Below are positions 18,340-21,531 of a stretch of DNA of 21,531 nt, in pieces (position 1 is the first letter of the stretch; each line of letters starts with the position of its first letter). The DNA comes from Saccoglossus kowalevskii (lineage: Eukaryota; Hemichordata; Enteropneusta; Harrimaniidae), in the NCBI RefSeq assembly GCF_000003605.2, contig NW_003123905.1, positions 530,137 to 551,667 on the forward strand. The letters run 5' to 3'. Both the position numbers and the translations under genes were made by a program. The notes under the pieces are model-generated. The model did not search any database and was not told the origin of the DNA. It saw nothing but the letters and a program-made list of their open reading frames with translations.

Positions 18340-18522
18340 TGCAAAGCTACTTGCAAGATTATGTCACCTGACAGTCAGACCAATCAGAAAACAGCTTGTT
18401 TGTTGATAGGTATCAAATTTTGCAAAGCTACTTACAAGATTGTGTCTGATTGGCTATTCCACCCCATTACCTAACTGTCAAACCAATCAGAGAGCAGCTT
18501 GTTTGTTGATAGGTTTAAAATT
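18340..18522 (+). repeat. Local tandem duplication with CCAATCAG boxes
   Basis: 18340-18419 and 18421-18522 share TGCAAAGCTACTTGCAAGAT, then CCAATCAGA..CAGCTTGTTTG and TTGATAGGT. The second copy has about 20 extra bases holding TCTGATTGGCTA. Confidence 0.88.
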
Positions 18523-19014
18523 CTCTGATGATCTCTGCGTTTTACAACCCCAGAATTTTGCTAAGTTATCTGAATTGAATTGAAGCAGCACCAGTCATCG
18601 AAACATGTCTAATGTGTAAAAAAAGTGTTCACACAAAATTCACATATTACTGTTGTGTTTTAATATGGAGACTACTAGTATAGTAGCAAGCCTGAATTAC
18701 AGAATGAATCTGAAATATAATTTTATGGTTTTAAAACATTTTGAAAACAATAGTAATAATTTTATAATAAATTATCATAACTACAATGAATACCATTGGA
18801 ATTCATTGCACTCGTGTAGATTAGCTAAAATTTACTACCCAATCAACAATCGCTCATTTTACTAATTCCATTATCTTGTTGGTAAAAAGTGATCTGAATG
18901 GCGAGAATTGAAATTCTATTCAGTAGCAGTTTCATACTGTTCATTGCACTGATGGTAAAAAGTAAGCTGGATTGGTGGAGAGCAAGCTACATTGCTCCAA
19001 TCAGAAGGATTGTC

Positions 19015-19238
19015 TCATTTGTGCTTTCCCCAAATTGTAAGGTTATCTTGAAGTGCCTTTGTCTTGTATTTGACCTGTGACTGCGGCTCAGAAACAACAG
19101 AGTTCTTCTTGGATTTAGCTGATCTTGGCTTTCTACTTGTTTTGACACGACTAGATTTAGATTTCGGGACTTCAGTTGGTTGCCATGGTACTGGATTATA
19201 ATAACTTGGTATTGGGTAAGCACCAGCATCATAGTAAC
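19015..19238 (-). CDS. CCDC34: CCDC34 last coding exon
   Basis: Reverse-strand acceptor tttctcatcag; the split Gly codon is completed. Encodes GYYDAGAYPIPSYYNPVPWQ and a Lys/Ser/Arg-rich tail, then TGA. The open frame runs farther upstream to about 19296, but only the acceptor at 19240-19239 matches the donor phase. Possible polyadenylation signals on this strand are only variants (ATTAAA at 18658-18663). Confidence 0.87.
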
Positions 19239-20577
19239 CTGATGAGAAAGTATGATGAGATATTTCTTGTAAGATTTGGTCAGCTGACCTAAACACAGAG
19301 TTGGGTCAATCCATTAAAGAACTTTTATTATAGTGCCTTGCTTCAACAAACTGGAGTAAATGGTACAGGTAACTACCAGGAAAAAAAAATCTGTCTTATT
19401 TGCGCATGTTTGCCAAATAAGCATGGCATAATATCCAACAAAAATCTCTAATTTCAATCAAAATTAGTGTTTGTTTACAAATTCATCACATCCAACAACT
19501 CTGCCAAAGCCATGTGAGAAAAATAAAGGCCACCTCCTTGCATCATTTTCAAATTCCAAAGAACAAAAGAAAAACCTTAGTTTCTTTTTCTCACTACTGA
19601 ACGTAAAACAAAATCTTGCAATTAATTATGCTAATGTTTTTCTTGTTATTGAAAAATGTGTTTAAAAACCGTGTTAAAGAAGATTTCAAACATTTGTTTG
19701 GTTACATGTTTGTATCCAGTGAGCTGATATTTATATTCATGCCTGATGAATGAAGGAGAGCCCCACAAATGTCACCAGAGAGGGCATTATAGAACGAAAA
19801 TGAGCAAATTAAAACTTCCAAACCTTGCTGGAACTAATTACCTGTTAATGTACCCATGGTGTAACCAAAACTACTCCTCTGTGGTTTTGGACGATTCTTT
19901 GCCTGATCTTTCCATTCATTGTATTTCTCCTCTGCTTTCAGTCTTCTTTCCTTCTCTTCCTCTTCTTTCTTTGCCTGTTTTTCCTTTTCCTTGCGCTTTC
20001 TTTCTTTTTCGGCCTCTTTCTTTTTCTCAGTCCACTCCTGGAATTTCTCCTGGAATATAAAATATACATCTTATATATTACTTAGTTGCCATGGTAAACT
20101 ACTGCTCACAGTGTGACAGCAATTACTAGTACCGTAATACAAACTTTCCCAGACTGCCAAGTAGCATAGATGTTCCTATTTTCTGAATAATGCATCATAT
20201 TTGCATGGGAGAGCAAAGACATCCAACTTACCGTAGCCTTTTCTTCAATTTTTCTTTTCTCTTCTTTCTGCATCTCCTCCTCAATTCGTTTTTTTCTCAG
20301 CTCATTCTTAGTCCGCACTTTCTGCTGAATAGTTTTCTGTTCCGACCACTCTTTATATTTTCCACTTGCTTTTTTTAATAATTCCTCTTTTTCTTTCTTT
20401 TTTTCCTCCTCCTGTCTTTGTTTCTCTTCCTCAATTTTCATTGCTTTCTTAACCTTTAGGCGATCTTCCTTCTCTTTACTAACTAACCACTGTTCCCACG
20501 GTGATAACGTGTTTCCATGGTCACTGGATGAGATTGAGCTCTCTGGTGTCTTGATGTTTCTGGTTAAATTGGCTGGT
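19015..20577 (-). CDS. CCDC34: CCDC34-like coiled-coil protein, last three coding exons (5' end missing)
   Basis: On the - strand the exons are complement 20232-20577, 19842-20049 and 19015-19238, joined by GT-AG introns with matching phases and ending in TGA (19015-19017). About 258 residues are visible; the human protein is about 373. Order: a Ser/Thr-rich linker; SPWEQWLVSKEKEDR, matching the family SPWEEWL.GKEKEER; then a long Lys/Glu-rich coiled coil with repeated Y/F..W modules (KYKEW, KFQEW, KYNEW); then NRPKP, SFGYTMGTLT, SYYNPVPWQP and a basic tail. The YNP.PW.P motif near the C-terminus is diagnostic of CCDC34. The human protein is linked to sperm flagellum and cilium assembly. No ATG precedes the first visible exon, which begins in phase 2, so at least one upstream exon is needed. 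The gene converges on PSMD13. Confidence 0.88.
19239..19841 (-). other. CCDC34 last intron
   Basis: 603-base GT-AG intron with phase-1 ends; no repeat or gene recognised inside. Confidence 0.7.
19842..20049 (-). CDS. CCDC34: CCDC34 penultimate exon
   Basis: Reverse-strand acceptor tatattccag, donor aca g|GTAATT. 69 codons plus one base: EKFQEWTEKKKEAEKE through KYNEWKDQAKNRPKP to SFGYTMGTLT, paralleling the human KFQEWLENAKHKPRP and SYGYANGKLTG blocks. Confidence 0.88.
20232..20577 (-). CDS. CCDC34: CCDC34 first visible exon (coiled coil)
   Basis: Reverse-strand acceptor gaataacag after 20577, donor acg|GTAAGT at 20231. Holds one base of a split codon and 115 codons, including the SPWEQWL motif and most of the charged coiled coil. 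Confidence 0.87.
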
Positions 20578-20912
20578 CTGTTATTCAAAGTAAGAAAGAT
20601 ATACCTAGCTTATTAGATTGTTTTTCAGAGTGTACAAGTTGAAAGAACAGATTATACTGTACAACCAATTGATCTCCCTGGTTAACATTGCTTCTTTGCA
20701 ATTTTCGAGTGCCCCCTTGTGGTACTAAATAGAATAATTTTTTTTTTTTTGTTCTGCTGTTCAATTTACAACTTGGCAAAATTATTCGAGTAGTGCTGAA
20801 ACTGAAATTGAACCAAGTAGAGTATTTTATTATATGTTCATCAAGCCCTCATTATTATATAAGTTCATATCATAAAAATATCGAGAATGAAAATTTGGGT
20901 CACAAGACAATT
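20578..20912 (-). other. DNA upstream of the first visible CCDC34 exon
   Basis: Probably intron. It holds an A/T run (20738-20748) and the CTCF-like motif at 20709; no further coding exon recognised. Confidence 0.45.
20709..20722 (-). promoter_or_regulatory. CTCF-like motif upstream of the visible CCDC34 exons
   Basis: The reverse strand reads CCACAAGGGGGCAC, 13 of 14 positions of the CTCF consensus, in the same orientation as the site at 13556. Confidence 0.35.
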
Positions 20913-21161
20913 TTACCAAAATTTCCTATTCCAATGTTGAAAATTGTTTGTAGACAAGTAAATGAAGACAACGGAATGTTTAAATATTTGTGCAAACTGT
21001 GTTTTAGTAAACTGACAAAACTGTTAACATATTGACTTGTCCAACCCGGTCTTCGTTACTACCACTGTGGTTGCAACAAAAACATCATTTTGCTCAGATA
21101 CAGTACTAAGCGCTTTCTTTTGATGGTCAGTAAGCTCGTTGAGGGAAAAATCTAGCAACAT
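20913..21161 (-). pseudogene. RecQ-type helicase N-terminal/motif I remnant
   Basis: From an ATG at 21161 the reverse strand reads FSLNELTDHQKKALSTV, then DVFVATT and TKTGLDKSIC, then TAA (21024-21026). In RecQ-like helicases the order is a Q-motif segment with L..HQ..A, then DVFV, a Walker A PTG.GKS and SICYQ. Here Walker A is damaged (Asp where the last Gly should be). The TAA sits exactly where the Tyr codon of ICYQ is expected, and the next codon is CAG (Gln). The frame then runs to 20913 with HSVVFI, loosely like the strand after motif I. I infer a short, dead fragment, perhaps carried by a mobile element. It would lie in the first intron of the CCDC34-like gene. A chance resemblance cannot be excluded. 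Confidence 0.4.
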
Positions 21162-21212
21162 GTTCATACGATTTTAATTTCACTAATTAATACGTTGTTT
21201 CTTTCGTGAGTT

Positions 21213-21231
21213 CTGATTGGGTGATGCAAAT
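21213..21231 (-). promoter_or_regulatory. Octamer plus CCAAT-box pair
   Basis: On the reverse strand ATTTGCAT (21231-21224) is followed three bases later by CCAATCAG (21220-21213). These are the POU-octamer and NF-Y cores, in the order known from histone H2A/H2B promoters. The ATG of the helicase-like remnant lies about 50 bases downstream. Function is inferred only. Confidence 0.35.
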
Positions 21232-21500
21232 GAGCCGATGTGCGTCTTATAATTGTTTGAGGGTGTGCGATATTAAGTAAATTGTGGTGAAATCTGCCAA
21301 AGGTTAATGTTTAGGCTTCAGCTGAATAAATGGTCCTTGGCTGGTGAAGATGTGTGAACCACAGTCACTTGGGGGCTGAAAATCAATAAATACTAATTTT
21401 CAAAAAACAATCATCCGCTATACGTATATAAATAAACAAGTTGTGAAACACGGCACCTAGTAAATCGACACCCTGTCGGTTTCAAATGTCGATTTCTTAC

Positions 21501-21531
21501 CTTAAAATGCGAAACAAAAAGTGCAGAGGGG
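21501..21531 (-). CDS. Possible 5' exon edge of the CCDC34-like gene
   Basis: The reverse strand reads ...attttaag|GTAAGAAATC, a near-perfect donor at 21500-21499. Read so that it ends in phase 2, as the 20577 acceptor requires, the 31 visible bases are open. Everything beyond lies outside the window, so this may be chance or a 5' UTR exon. Confidence 0.22.

Noticed and set aside
19746-20378. + strand Ser/Phe/Leu-rich frames that look like membrane segments
   Set aside because: Reverse complement of the Lys/Glu-rich CCDC34 coiled coil, which produces such hydrophobic shadows.

Overview
This is an AT-rich nuclear stretch from a metazoan, most likely a marine or other non-vertebrate animal. 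The genes are split by GT-AG introns, the proteins are close to human homologues across their whole length, and the introns are crowded with cut-and-paste DNA transposons and short inverted-repeat elements. I cannot name the species; a deuterostome or lophotrochozoan would fit.

Layout. Positions 1-3245 are upstream DNA: two families of diverged tandem repeat (about 535-1050 and 1083-1660), a pair of related short inverted-repeat elements in opposite orientation (1797-1957 and about 2040-2182), and a 55-base inverted repeat (2773-2827 with 3187-3241) whose near arm ends 164 bases before the first gene's start codon. Positions 3406-16153 are a complete 11-exon gene on the + strand for the 26S proteasome lid subunit PSMD13 (Rpn9), 377 codons plus stop. 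Its introns hold a 2920-base hAT transposon with a perfect 8-base target duplication (9340-12259, intron 6), several TA-flanked inverted-repeat elements, three small tandem repeats, and a minisatellite made from the exon 9/intron 9 splice junction. Positions 16154-19014 are the 3' UTR and the gap between two convergent genes, with repeated CTGATTGG/CCAATCAG boxes and a local duplication. Positions 19015-20577 hold the last three coding exons of a CCDC34-like coiled-coil protein gene on the - strand; its 5' exon or exons are missing or unproven. Positions 20913-21161 hold what looks like a broken RecQ-type helicase motif I fragment on the - strand, preceded by an octamer plus CCAAT-box pair.

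The two host genes are functionally unrelated (protein degradation; cilium/flagellum) and converge tail to tail. I found no defence system, operon, CRISPR array, rRNA or tRNA. The main interest lies in how mobile and tandem DNA has settled against the splice sites of an essential gene without destroying its reading frame.
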